Assembly: GCF_030035675.1 (NCBI RefSeq)
Contig: NC_084480.1
Span: forward strand, 905,501 to 969,500
Direction: 5' to 3'
From: Rhineura floridana
Taxonomy: Eukaryota; Chordata; Lepidosauria; Squamata; Rhineuridae
DNA: 64,000 bases
Shown here piece by piece: positions 22,698 to 34,200 of this stretch; position 1 is the stretch's first letter, and each line of letters starts with the position of its first letter. The notes beneath the pieces were generated by a model that saw nothing but the letters and a program-made list of their open reading frames with translations, did no database searches and was not told where the DNA came from. The position numbers and the translations under genes are program-made.

Positions 22698-25600
22698 CTG
22701 CGAGGAGAGGTGAAGCACGAATAAGGGTCAGAGACCTGTGGGCACTCAGAGGCCAGGGCAATGGCATCACTCCATCAGGACCTCCCCAAAGACACCAGAG
22801 AGGGGGAATGAACTGACAAAAGCAGTTAGATCTGCAAATGTTTTTCAAAAGCAGAATTTGGTGAGAGAGCAACAAAAGATCTGCCCTTCTGACCTACACA
22901 TGGTGCCTGCCTGCCCACCCAGGGTTTGGTTTTATTTTTCATTTTTCTCAGTCAAACCAAACTTTTCACTAAGTTTAGGAGAGGCCCCCTAAAATGCCTC
23001 TTCTGGTCAAGGAATACTAGGAGAATATTCAGCTGTGGAAGACTCCTGAAAGTATTTTATAGGTTTTGTTCAGTAGTGTTGGGTGCATTTAGTCCCACCT
23101 GCTGCCGGAGGGCTAAATCCAGAGAAGTATTGCTCACCTTGAACACCTGATGCTGAGGCCTGCTCACCCATTGCCATCTGTTTTTCTTCTGCATTCTCAG
23201 GCGAGTCCTCTTGGGCACGGACTGGCAGAGGCTGGTTTCCTGCCAATGGGACCAAGGACCGCTGGCGCTCAGAAGAGGAATCTGCAACATTCAGCAAAGG
23301 GTTTGGACTCAGCTTCTTCCAGAAAGAGCAAGGTCTGATTTGGCCACAGGCAACACCCCTGCACTTGCTTGGACGTGGGGCTCTGCCCCTGCAGCTGCCC
23401 CTCCCAGGCAATGAGACACTGAGCGGGGGGGGGTTGGTGTTCCTGCATCACGGGAAGGAAGCCAGGATACCTCAGAGCCCAGAAGAGCATTTTACAAAAC
23501 TCAGCATGTTTCTGTCAGGTTCTGTAATGTGCCACCTGCTTTACTATTACTTACATAGCACCACAGTAATCTCATCAACCCCACAAGAAAAGCTATTACC
23601 TCACTGGCTGGATGTTTTTTAACATCAAAACTATTTACACTTTTGGTCATGCTGTGTATTGGACATGATGTTAACACTAGGGATGGCCGAGAATTTTGAT
23701 AAAATCAACGTTGGCACTAGACTTCCCGATAGTCCATAGGTCTGCTGTCTTTGCAGATCCATCCTGAACGTTACACGCTTCTCCGGCTTGTCCCAATAGT
23801 GGATTTTTTTTTACAAGGAAGACATTCAACTTTGCTTAGCTAAGGCGAAACTGACCAACATGTGTGTTGCTTTGCTAATGATAAATTGACAAGTCTGTGC
23901 CTTTGTGGCCCATTCCAGATGGCCCAAGGGAGAAGCTGGGATCCAGCCAACCAGCAGGAAAAAGCTACCCTAACACAAGTGGAAGTGTTTGTAACCGCTC
24001 TGTGACTGAGGCTTCACTTTCCTACCAATTTGAATATTCAGCTCAATCAATGGCAGGGAGGGATTTGCAGACAGGAAAGGCTTTTAATATACAGTGATTT
24101 AAATTCCAAACCTCCACTTAGTTGACACAAATCAGGCACACTGTGTCTAATCTTTCAGAAACCCCAAAACATTTCTATTTCTTTTGCATGCAATTTCTTT
24201 TTTCTGTTTTTCACCAAGGTCCTAAAGAGCTAACTTTGCAGAATGCTGGAGATAGCATTAAAGCAGAAATGCAGCCCATCCAGCTCTTCCTGCAAGAGCA
24301 AAGCACGCACCCTTGATAGCCTGTTGGAGGCATCGCACAGGGTCAGTCTCTGAGGTCTCCGAGATGAAAAAAAAACAGTGCAGGCCTGATTCTGCTGCCC
24401 TGGGAGAAGCCCATGACATGGCCTGTCCCCCACCGCCACTGCCTTCATCTCCACACAAACCAGCACCCTGACTTGCAGAAGTTGAGCAAGCAAACGGTTT
24501 CCCATCGTACACGGCCTCACCTCTGCTGCATGCTGCACCTTGTGGCTGTGTTGAGGAGGGGGATGGACTGGCCTCTGAATTGCGCCTGTTCTTGTGGGGA
24601 GGCGGCTCCCCCAGATCTGGAAGGAAAGAGAACACATAGGGGCCATCTCACCTGCCAGCACCTTCTAGATAGGGCAGCCTTTGTCAACCGGGTGTCCTCC
24701 AAACGTCCCATCAGCCCCAGCCAGCATGACCATCGGAAGCTGACGGCTGGGCTGATGGGAACTGTAGTCCAAAAACCCCTGGAAGACCCCCAGGTTGGGG
24801 AAGAGAGCAACTGCCAAGCCGTCCCTCCGCAGGGGGATCTGGCAGCTGGTTCTCTTAGGCAGTTGCCTTTAGATGCAGCCTGTGAGTCAAGACCCTGGTG
24901 TAGAGGGGGGGCTGGTAGCACCCAGCCTTGCCTCCTCGGCAAATTCAGAGCGTTTTCAGGTTTCACATTTTAAAAAGCAGTTCTAGCCCTCCTTGCTGGG
25001 GAGGAAAAGCTTGAAACTGTGCAGGCAGCAACTGCTCCGATCAGGAAGGCTGCTTCCTTCACCTCTCTGTGACTTCCAGCATCTCTGCAGGCCGTGCTCC
25101 TCCTCCTCTTCCTCCTCCTCCTCCTCCCAACCCTTCCCCTTGCCTCTTTTCTCCTCAGTTTCCATGCCCCTCCCCCAAGACCCGATGGGACATAGAATCA
25201 TAGAATCATAGAGTTGGAAGGGGCCTTGTAGGCCATCGAGTCCAACCCCCTGCTCACAGCAGGAAATCCACAGCTAGAGCATCTCCCGCAGATAGCTGTC
25301 CAGCCTCTGCTTGAAGACATCCAGCGAAGGGGATCCCACCACCTCCCTAGGCAGTCGGTTCCATGGCCGAACTGCCCTTACCTGCCCCAAAGCCCCATGC
25401 CAGCTGGGGGGGGCTCCCTTACCCGGCAGGCACCGTTCCCCAAAGACGGGCCGCCCCGCAACTTTCCAGATCTTCTCCATGTTCTTGTAGTGGGGGGGCA
25501 CACGGGGGGAGTGGCAGCTGCCCTGTTGGCGCGTCTCCCACTCGGAGTAGAAGGCCTGCTTGAGGGCCTTCCACTTGCACCGGCACTGGGCCACACTGCG

Positions 25601-27002
25601 GCTGTACCCGGCTGCCGCCAGCTTCCTCGAGATCTCGCGCCACAGAGCCTCGTTGGGCCGCGAAGTGGAGGCCATCAGCAGCATCACCTCCCTGCAGCCT
25701 CTGATGAGAGCCAGGAGGCAGCCGATCTCCTGCTGGGTCCAGGCACGGCCCCTGGGCATCATTCAGGGCGACTCTTTGGGGCGGGCCCCTGCAGTGAAAG
25801 ACAGAGAGAAGGGCTGTGCTGTGCAGGGCCAATGCACAAGAGGGCAGGGCAAGGCAGGGGCCAGGAGGTTCAGAGAAAGGCAGACCCTCTGGAGCAACGG
25901 GCCACTTGGGGGTCAGGAGCTCCGCAGGAGGGTTTGTGCCTGGCTCCCCTCTACTGCCGGACTCCCTTACGCAGGCATTGGCCAGACCCTGGCTGGCCCG
26001 CTCAGCTCCAGCAAGGCGGCTGCATCACCTGCCTTGGGCCCCAGCTGCCCCCTCGCCCCAGCAGCCGCCCCAGCCAGTCCCCTCCAGCGTATTGGTTTTG
26101 ACCTCCGTCCGGGAGTATCACGGGAGGGGGCACCGCTTGCCTTCCCACCAGCACGTCTGCCCCCCAGGGCCCACTGCCAGAGAGGTGCCAGGGCCAATGC
26201 AGGGGCTGTGGCTTTGCGTTCAGAAGGTCTGGGGTTCAAGCACTGCGTGGGGCTGCAAACAGACTCCCTGCCTGAAACCCTGCAGGGCCCTGCCAGTCAG
26301 TGCTGGCAATGAAGAGTGAAACTGGCCAGTGGTGTGGCTCAGGATAGTGCAGCTTATGATCAGGAACAAGGACAACAGTAACATGCTACTAGCACTGTCT
26401 GCACTGGCTGGCAGCAGCTCTCCAGGTTTCAGGCAGGGACATTCCCAGCTCTATCCAGAGATGCTGCCACAGGGACTGAAGCTGGGGCCTTCAGCTCTGC
26501 CACTGAGCTGCAACGCCCTCCCCAAGGCCAGGGCCAGGCTCCGGGGTGGGCCTGGGGCAGCCACAGGGCCCTCCTCTGCCCCCTAACCATTTCCTGGCCC
26601 CTTTCAGCGCTACTCAGACGACTGATTCATTCCCAAGGCACAGGGCAGCCTCCGCGGTCCCACGTTTTCCCGGACGCCACCGCGGCTGACAGAGAGGCAC
26701 TCTGCAGGCGCTCAGGGGCTCTTTCACCCAGATGATTCCGCAGCGAGCGAGGTGCCCCCGGGCTGGAGCGACACCCGCACCGCCAGCACAGCACAGTCCT
26801 CCCGCCGCCGCCGCCGCCACCACCCCCGGGCGTCTGCTGCGTTCTTGGCAGGGCTGCCAGGGCGGCGCCACCGACCAGCCCGCCGGCCAGCTGGGCGCTG
26901 CGGCTGACCCTCCAGGCCAGCCCCAGGCGCGCTTTGCCTGGCCAGGTGGAGGACGGGGCGGGGACAGAAGAGCCTCGCTAGCCGTCCGGCTCGGCTTACC
27001 TG
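22342..27002 (-). CDS. Myb/SANT-like DNA-binding domain protein, 311 residues, unnamed
   Basis: Coding exons in order: 25423-25762, 24521-24616, 23138-23281, 22342-22697. A non-coding first exon ends at donor GTAAGC (26998-26999) in a CpG island. All coding introns are phase 1 and the joined frame is open. The N-terminus (about residues 4-100) has a trihelix-type Myb/SANT-like domain: W8, W41, and the QCRCKWKALKQAF helix with W64. This type is known from MSANTD proteins, ZSCAN20/29 and Harbinger-derived genes, and a nuclear DNA-binding role is inferred. The middle is proline/serine-rich, then acidic (EDSPENAEEKQ). The C-terminus has a leucine-rich, coiled-coil-like stretch (LLLESLASDTVSHLHVISDN). 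TGA lies in frame just before the ATG at 25760-25762, which fixes the start. The exact ortholog is not recognised. Confidence 0.82.
23138..23281 (-). CDS. SANT-domain gene, coding exon 3
   Basis: 144 bp coding SSSERQRSLVPLAGNQPLPV, then the acidic QEDSPENAEEKQMAMGEQ. Acceptor TGTTGCAG, donor GTGAGC, phase 1 to phase 1. Confidence 0.75.
24521..24616 (-). CDS. SANT-domain gene, coding exon 2
   Basis: 96 bp coding LGEPPPHKNRRNSEASPSPS and TQPQGAACSR. Acceptor CTTTCCTTCCAG, donor GTGAGG, phase 1 to phase 1. Confidence 0.72.
24675..24795. repeat. Palindromic hAT-like repeat
   Basis: CCCATCAGCCCCAGCCAGCA on one arm and GGGCTGATGGGAACTGTAGT on the other. Same family as at 21.5 kb. Confidence 0.6.
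25085..25130. repeat. (TCC)n low-complexity run
   Basis: Imperfect CTCCTCCTC repeats, visible directly. Confidence 0.8.
25192..25378 (-). repeat. CR1 3' end next to the SANT exon
   Basis: ATAGAATCATAGAATCATAG, then AGTTGGAAGGGGCCTTGTAG to CCACCTCCCTAGGCAGTCGG. It ends about 45 bp from the donor of the first coding exon. Confidence 0.9.
25423..25762 (-). CDS. SANT-domain gene, first coding exon
   Basis: MMPRGRAWTQQEIGCLLALI through the SANT-like domain to ERCLPG. In-frame TGA directly upstream of the ATG. An acceptor TTTCACTGCAG lies about 20 bp upstream. The donor is GTAAGG, phase 1. Confidence 0.88.
26195..26320 (+). repeat. tRNA-derived SINE
   Basis: CAGAAGGTCTGGGGTTCAAG (B-box region), then TGCCTGAAACCCTGCAGGGC and CCAGTCAGTGCTGGCAATGA. 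Same family as at 44.8 and 63.8 kb. Confidence 0.6.
26335..26530 (-). repeat. tRNA-derived SINE, opposite orientation
   Basis: TGTCTGCACTGGCTGGCAGC, GGGACATTCCCAGC and CTCTGCCACTGAGCTGCAAC, the reverse complement of the family. It forms an inverted pair with the copy just upstream. Confidence 0.6.
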
Positions 27003-27200
27003 CCGGCGCCGCCCTGCTCCGCTTGCCCTCCGTCTGTCAGTCCGTCCGGCCCGCGGCAGCGGCACCAGGCGGCAGCCCGGAGGAGCTTGCGCGGCCTGCG
27101 ATGGGCTCTGGGAAACGTAGTCCGCGCCGGAGGGACGGAGGGAGGCGGGCGCCGCGCTCGCTCGCCCGCGTCGAGGCTCCAGAGCAGAAGCGCACAATTA
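26590..27200 (-). promoter_or_regulatory. CpG island with non-coding first exon of the SANT gene
   Basis: Strongly G, C and CpG-rich. A consensus donor, CAG then GTAAGC, lies on the minus strand at 26998-27002, upstream of the first coding exon. The transcription start is not visible. Confidence 0.65.
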
Positions 27201-27425
27201 GATGGTCCCCAGAACCATTTCCAGATCGAATTCAAGCATACACGCCCCGCTTCAGCAATTCCTCTTTGGCATAAAAAGGCTTCCTCCTGTAAGCATCCTC
27301 CGCAGGTATTTAGTTATTTAGCCAAGTTATGGACCGCTTACTAGACTTGGGGTGTAGTTGTCCAAGGACGGGGGGGGGGGCTTAGACTTACTTTTTGGGG
27401 AGCAGGGTCCCTATGTTTCCAGCAT

Positions 27426-27598
27426 CCTATGAGCCAATTAGCATGAAAGGGGAGTGTGTTAGCCACTGAGAAGAGTCTTCTAATATGCTTCCTTTCCTGC
27501 TGGTTGGAGCCAACCAGAGTGAAAGGAAGTGAGTCAGCCACTGAGAAGACTCTTCTTAGTAGCTAACACTTCCCTTTCATGCTGATTGGCTCCTAAGG
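27426..27598. mobile_element. Foldback (palindromic) element
   Basis: The left arm AGCCAATTAGCATGAAAGGG, then GTTAGCCACTGAGAAGAG, matches the reverse complement of the right arm (GAGCCAATCAGCATGAAAGG). The centre has GGTTGGAGCCAACC. Likely a MITE or hairpin-type non-autonomous transposon. Confidence 0.65.
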
Positions 27599-27718
27599 AT
27601 GTCTGTTGTTGTGGGAGAAGGCATTAACAAATATCTAATTCTCAACCCAGCAACAAAAAAGGGGGGTATGGGAGCTGTATTTTATTGTGTAAGTTACTTT
27701 GAGAACTAATAAGTTGAA

Positions 27719-27756
27719 ATAACAACAACAACAACAACAACAATAATAATAATAAA
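27719..27756. repeat. (AAC)n(AAT)n microsatellite
   Basis: AACAACAAC repeats followed by AATAATAAT. Confidence 0.9.
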
Positions 27757-28170
27757 ACAAGGCTGGTAACAACGTTTGAAACATTATTCTGTACAAAAAT
27801 ATCCACAGCTACCAACAAACTCAACCATAGTTCCTGTGAGTGAAAAGGAGGAAGTCTCCGTGTCTCAGCCATGCTCGGGTGCCCGGCTGTGCAGCGGGTG
27901 GGGTGTGGATGTGGGCGTGCATCTGCATCTGCTCTGGTCCCATGAGGAGCTGGGGGGAGGGCAAAGGGAAAGGGAAGGATGAGACTTTCACTCTCTGCAG
28001 AGCAGATCAGGCACCACCTGCTGCGGGGACCGGGGGTCCTGGGCTTGTTTGTGGAGGGCTGACCCCATTGGCTCAATCTCTCTTTCCACTTGCGGCCAGT
28101 TGCGCCCTCTTGGCAGAGAGGGCAGGTGTTCCCAGGCACGGGGGCCATGGCAGGGCCTCCCCATCCCAGG

Positions 28171-28240
28171 ATGGCTGAGGGTGTGACCTATGCTGACCTG
28201 AGGTTTGTGAGGACCCCTCCAGCGAAGAGCCAGGAGAAAG
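28171..28240 (+). CDS. CD72: CD72-A exon 1 (ITIM)
   Basis: MAEGVTYADLRFVRTPPAKS, then QEK plus one base. Donor GTACAA, phase 1. Confidence 0.9.
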
Positions 28241-31200
28241 GTACAAAGCCACCTTGCCCAGATCCCACCCAACCCTGGCCAGGATTCCCCACCAGACCCC
28301 CATTCACACCTCACCCCATCTCTTCTTCCAGAGGCCAGTGAGGGAGAGCTCACCTATGAGAATGTCCGGGGCCCTGGGGCCCTGGAAGAGAAGGCTCTGC
28401 GCAGCTCAAAGGACACGAAAGGTGAGTGAGTGCCAGCTGTGTCCCACCTACATCCAGGTAGTGTCTGTCCTCTCTGTCTGTCTCCCTGTCCTTTCTGTCC
28501 AGGAGAGGTGAGCTCATCTTCCTCCAGCCACCCACCCCTGCACCAGTCAAAGTAAGGGGGGGATTGGAGCTGACCACCCCACATCACAACCCCATCAAGA
28601 GGGCTGCTGTGCACAGCAGCGCAGCATCACTCACGATTGCAAATGATTTCAGAGCCCAGGTTTTTTAATTTGAGAAGGCATTCCCACCAACAAAAAGGAA
28701 CTCTGTCAGAATTTTTTTTTAAATTGCATAGATCAAACGCTTTGATCCATTTGTCTCCAGCCTCATGCTGTAGAACACTCTTCCAGCAGAGACACGGCAG
28801 GCATCCTCGCTTTTGACTTGAAGGCTTTTTTCAGGCTGTCAGGCCTTTGCAGCATTTTGACTACTTTTTTTGCTAGCTGGTCACTTTAATGATTATCTGT
28901 ATTGCTTAGCTGTGTTGTTTGTCTTACCATCTTTTATATTTTATGATATGATGATATAGAAATACTTTAATAAATAAATCATTTAAATAAAATTTGTCCT
29001 CAAAATCTAAGCAAATTTAGAATGCTTGCTCATTGAGGCCACAGAGTGAAAAAGCAAGGCTCGTGTTTAACTCTGCAGCTTCCAGACAAAAGTCAAAACA
29101 TTACTGAGCCCTAAAGTGTGTGTGAGAAAGGTGGGTCATCTTGCTGAGTTCCTTTAGGCCTTGCCAAATCCAACATGCCGGCACCTCTGCTTGCTCGCTG
29201 GATAGCAAGCAGTCAGTTTCCTCTTGGGTCTGTTTGGATGTACATCTCAGAACATCTGAGGAACTCTTGGAAAATCATGAATTCAAGAGCACTTTTGCAA
29301 TAAGCTGTGAAAAAGAAACGATACCTTTCTCTCCTCTTTGGTGCCCCTCTGCTTGCCTCAGGCTAGCTGGATGCCAGGGGGTCAAGTGTCCTCTAGGGGC
29401 TGCCACAGGGCTACTCATTTAATAGTTTCTAACCTGCCTCATCCCATCAGTTCATGCCAGGTAACCCCACTTTAAACCATGAGCCCTTTGTTGTTGTTGT
29501 TGTTGTGTGCCTCCAAGTTGACTACGACTTATAGTGACCCTATGAGTCAGTGACCTCCAAGAGCATCTGTCATGAACCACCCTGTTCAGATCTTGTAAGT
29601 TCAGGTCTGTGGCTTCCTTCATGGACTCAATCCATCTCTTGTGTGGCCTTCCTTTTTCTTTTAAGCCCTTAAACTAATTTTATATGATTTCATCAGAAAT
29701 TATACACAAGATAATAGTCATTTACATTTCCACAGGGACCCTTTCAGCACTTCACCACATTATCTCGGTTAGGCCAGTAAGCCTGGCAGACAGGCCAGTG
29801 ACAATGTTGTGCTTGGATGCCTCATCACGGTCTCCGAGTCAACATGCCCCGGACTGACCTTCTTGCCCTTGCTGTCCTCCATCATTCCCTCTGACCACTG
29901 ATACCACTTCCCACCTCTTGCAAGAAGCCATGGCAACTTCACCTTTGCCTCCTCCCTCTCCTTCGCTCCCCCACCTTCGCTCCGTCACTGTGTCACTTCA
30001 TGTCACTTCATGTCTCCCTTCCTCCCTCTGGTGGAACTTTTCATGGATATCACATCTTTGCACCTCTCCTCCCGTTGCAACTCCTGCAGCGAGTTTCCTC
30101 CTGGCCTCCTTTTGCCACATCCCTTCACTCTCTCCCCTCTCTTCCAAACTCTACCAACATGGAAACTCTCTTTCCTTGCTCAGAACACAGGATGCCCCTC
30201 TTGAAGCCCCTGCTCTGGCCCCCATCCATTACTGCATCCAGCACAAGCAAACTCTGGTCCTGGCCTTCAAAGCTCTTCAGGGCTTCCTCCACCAACCCTT
30301 CCTGTGTTCTGATACTCCCACCGCCACCACCACCATCCTCATGTTCACTTTAAGGTGGACACATTGATTGGGATTGGGGGGGAGGGGCCTCGCAACTGCT
30401 CCTTCAGGTGGGGATATAGTTGTGGGGGAGGCCATCTCCCCTTCCTGCCTTTCCTCCATCTCAGAGATGCCTGGTTGCTCGGTTGCCAGGTATTTCAACC
30501 TGGTGGTGCTATTTAACACCAGGTCAGTTCGTAACAATATCTGACTTTCCAGGATTTGATCATGAATGAGGCGGCCAACTTGGCATGTGTTACTGAGACC
30601 TGGGTGGGTGAACTAGGGGTCGATTTGACCCAGCTGTGCCCATCTGGGCACACAGTACTGCACCAACCGGTGCTGAAGGGCCAAGGGAGTGTGGTTGGTG
30701 TGCTCCATAAAACTCCCAGTTCCTCTGCTAGGAGACCCCTCTCCACCCGTGGTGAGCTTTCAGGACCTGCATCTGGTGCTGGGGCACTGAAACAGACTGC
30801 GGGTGCTGCTGGTGTTCTGCCCACCCTGCTGCCCGCCAGCCTGCCCGACCCAGCTGGCCTTGAGAGGGGTGCTGGAGAACCCTGAGGGGCTTGCCATCCA
30901 TGCTGAGGCCACTCTTAGTGGGCTGGCTCAGGGCTTCATGGCCTCCATGACGACCGTGGGTCTGTCTCGCTCCTACATGCCATCAGTTTAGCCTTTCCCC
31001 TAGGGTGTGGGAGGGGTGGTCTGGAATCGGGGTGGGGGCTGTGGGTTGGGGAATGCACAAGGACGGTCTCTCCAAGCCATGCAAAAGATGTCCCTCTGCT
31101 GGCACAGTCTGGCCACAAAGGTAACTTTTGATTTGGGCTACTGGATGGGACTGTGACATCAGGTGATTGGCAGTTGGGTGGTCCCACCCCTGTCAACATG

Positions 31201-34200
31201 GCTGTTGGGGGAGGTCAGGATAAGTCTAAGACCTTCAGAAGAGACCCTGTTAGTTATGCAGAAGTTAATCTTGTGGCACCTCAGAGAAGGGTCAGTTGCA
31301 ACAGCCAAGGGCTTCTCATCAGGAGAAATGGTTCTTGGAGGCTTGACTTCTTTAACATTGATGACTTTCATTAACTGACAAACTTTGCTTATGACAAACT
31401 AAACTCTGCTTCTGCAAACTGGAATGAAAAGGAAGAAAGAAGCAGGAAACGCCTTGTTGCTTTCACTTTTCATAACACTCACTCAGTGGGAGTTACATAA
31501 CAAGATTCCCCCTTAGGCCTCTCCTGCCCCTTAACATAAGGCCCAAGGGGACCCATCTAGTCCAGCATCCGGTCTCTCACAGGGCCAACCAGTTGTCCTT
31601 GGGAAACCCGCAAGCAGGACCCGAGTGCAAGAGCCACCATCTACTGGGCAGAAGTCGTGGGTGTGACCTCGGTGCAATGAGCCCCTGGCTCTCCGGGAAC
31701 AAGTCTCTTTCCTGGAGGCCAAAGAAAGAAAGACGCCCACCCCATTTCAGGAGAGGCTTCTCCGTGGTGGACCTCAGTCTGTGGCATGAGCTCCCCACCC
31801 AGATAAGGCAGGCACCTACTCTGGTGAGCTTCTTGCAAGCTGTTAAAAGCATCTCTGTTTAGTCAAGTTGCCCTTGGCCATTGATACAGAAGCTGGGAGC
31901 CATTCAGCTAGGAACTGTGATCTGTTGGTATTGCATGTGTCGTTGTTATGTCCCTTCAAGTCGATTATGACTTATGGCGACCCTATGAATCAGTGACCTC
32001 CAAGAGCATCTGTCATGAACCACCCTGTTATTGTATATCGATCTTTAAAAAAATGTTGCATTGCATTGAATTGCTTCATTGTATACCACCTTGGTGTTAT
32101 TTTAATGAGAGGTGGAATAGACATATTTCGAATAAATGCTGTTAACCCCAGTGGGTTTTTCTTCCAGAGTCAGCACGTCGGACCTGGTTTGCAGCCCTGG
32201 CGGTGCTGGGCACCTGCCTCTTCCTTCTAGCCACCACCATAGGACTCGGGGTCCGATGTGAGTAGCAGGTGCCCCCGCCCAAACCCATCACTCCTAGGGA
32301 TGGCTGATAAGTAGGGGAAGGGTGGTATTGCCACCTGGGTGTCACATGCATTTTATAGTCCCCCTGGCCCATCCCATGACCCCATTATGAAAACCACATC
32401 TCTTTGCCCAAGCGTGTCCTGACCACTGAGGCCAGTTTCTGTGGATCCTCCTGGGTGATGCTGTTGTGTGATATTGTTGTAAGCCACTTCAAGGTTTTGC
32501 CTTGAAATGCAAAATAGTCTAGCATTTTTGAAGCATAGTTTTAACACATTCCAAAGGGTGGAAGGGCCGTAGGTCAGTGAGAGAACACCTGCTTTGCATG
32601 CAAGAGGACCGTAGTTCAGCCCCAGGCAACTGGTTAGGGGTGGGAAGACCCCATCTGAAACCCTGGAGGTGGAGGCAAGAGGGAGTCAGATGGAGCCCAG
32701 GGCTCAAAGCTGACCTCAGGCATTCTTGCATGTCTCTCTGTTCCTCTGTCTGACACTGGTGGGTCTGCTGGGTGCAGAGCTTGGCTGCCCCCCACCCATA
32801 TTCCTATCTGCACATTGCCCTCTGCAGACGGGCAGGTCTCCCAGCAGTTCCACCAGGAATCCCAAGGCCACGCAGCACAGAGCAGCCTCCTGGCACAGAG
32901 AATTGAAGCCATGAAGCATAGCCTAGACCTCCTGGCACAGAGAATCGAGGCCACGGAGCAGAGCTTGGCCCATTCCCAGCAGCAGCTGCAGGAGGCTGAA
33001 AGAGACCTTGGAGCCACCCAGGTGGCCCTGGAGGAGAGCTGGAGGGCTGGGAACAGAACTCAGCAGCGACTGGAAGAAGAAGTGAGGCGAGGCAACAGCA
33101 GCCTGGCTGTCATGAAGCAGGAGAAAGAGGAGGCGGAGAGGAATCTGGAGCAGGCCAGATCTTGCCAGCAGATGGGTACGTTCCTGGCCCTCGGGAGGCA
33201 AAGCCCTAACCCTGTTTTTCTTTTTTTAGAGTGGTGGAGCTTTCGTTCATGCACATATATGTTAGGGGAATGGCATATTAAAGGTGCAGAATGGATAGTA
33301 AATAATTAGGAGCCTTCCCTGGAATGGAAGGAGAGTCTGGAGGAAGGTCCCTCAGGCACTTTCCTCTCCACTTAGGGGAGAGGAGAAAACTGCACTTTGG
33401 CACAGCCTGTAGAACTCTTGTAGCAACATGATCTGCCAGACTGACACCTGTCCGTCAGCTGTTGGCCCTTTACTTCCTCCTCTTCCTTGTTGAACTGTTA
33501 ACTATTTCCCATCACCCTTCTGTCCTCTTGCACTGTCAGCTTAAATTCATACTTTTTTCTTACATGTCTTCTTACTTGCACTCAAAGTGAAGGAGATTTG
33601 GGGTTTGGAGGGGAGCTTTTCTTTTGGGGGCAAAACTAGAAATGTTGCAAAACATGTTACTTCAAATCACAATATCTCAAAGATCGCTGCCTGCCCTTAA
33701 TTCTGGGAGGGCAGGAGGGGCCTCCATTGGTGCCACAGTGAAATCAGATTAAATCAGCAGAAAACATTCATCAAGAAGCTCTGGCTTTGGTGTATGTTAT
33801 CAATGTTCATTGGATTGTTATTGCTCTGTTTTTCATTTTTTAAATGTAAAATATAGATCTTGGATTTTTTTCACGTGATTGTTTTAGTTAAAATTTAATT
33901 CATTTTAATATATTAAATGTAAATGTACTGCCCTCAAGTCGATTCCGACTCATGGCGACCCTGTGAAGAGGGCTTTCATGAGGCTGAGAGGCAGTGACTG
34001 GCCCAAGGTCACCCAGTGAGTTTCATGGCTGTGTGGGATTCGAACCCTGGTCTCCCAGGTCGTAGTCCAACACCTTATCCACTACACCACACTGGCCCTC
34101 TTTAATATATTAACAACCTTTAAAAGGCCCTGTGGCCCCCACCTGCTGTATCCTTATGGAAACCACCCCCTCCGACTATTATTTATTTTATTATTACATT

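Larger units (their letters stand above)
28422..32167. other. CD72-A intron 2
   Basis: No extra exon supported. It contains RTE-BovB, L2 and CR1 pieces, listed separately. The 29.67-30.45 kb part is C/T-rich and unassigned. Confidence 0.55.

Noticed and set aside
31153-31374. Small frame in CD72-A intron 2 with an ITIM-like VSYAEV
   Set aside because: Its nearest acceptor gives the wrong phase for the neighbouring phase-1 exons, and no good donor follows. Taken as chance.
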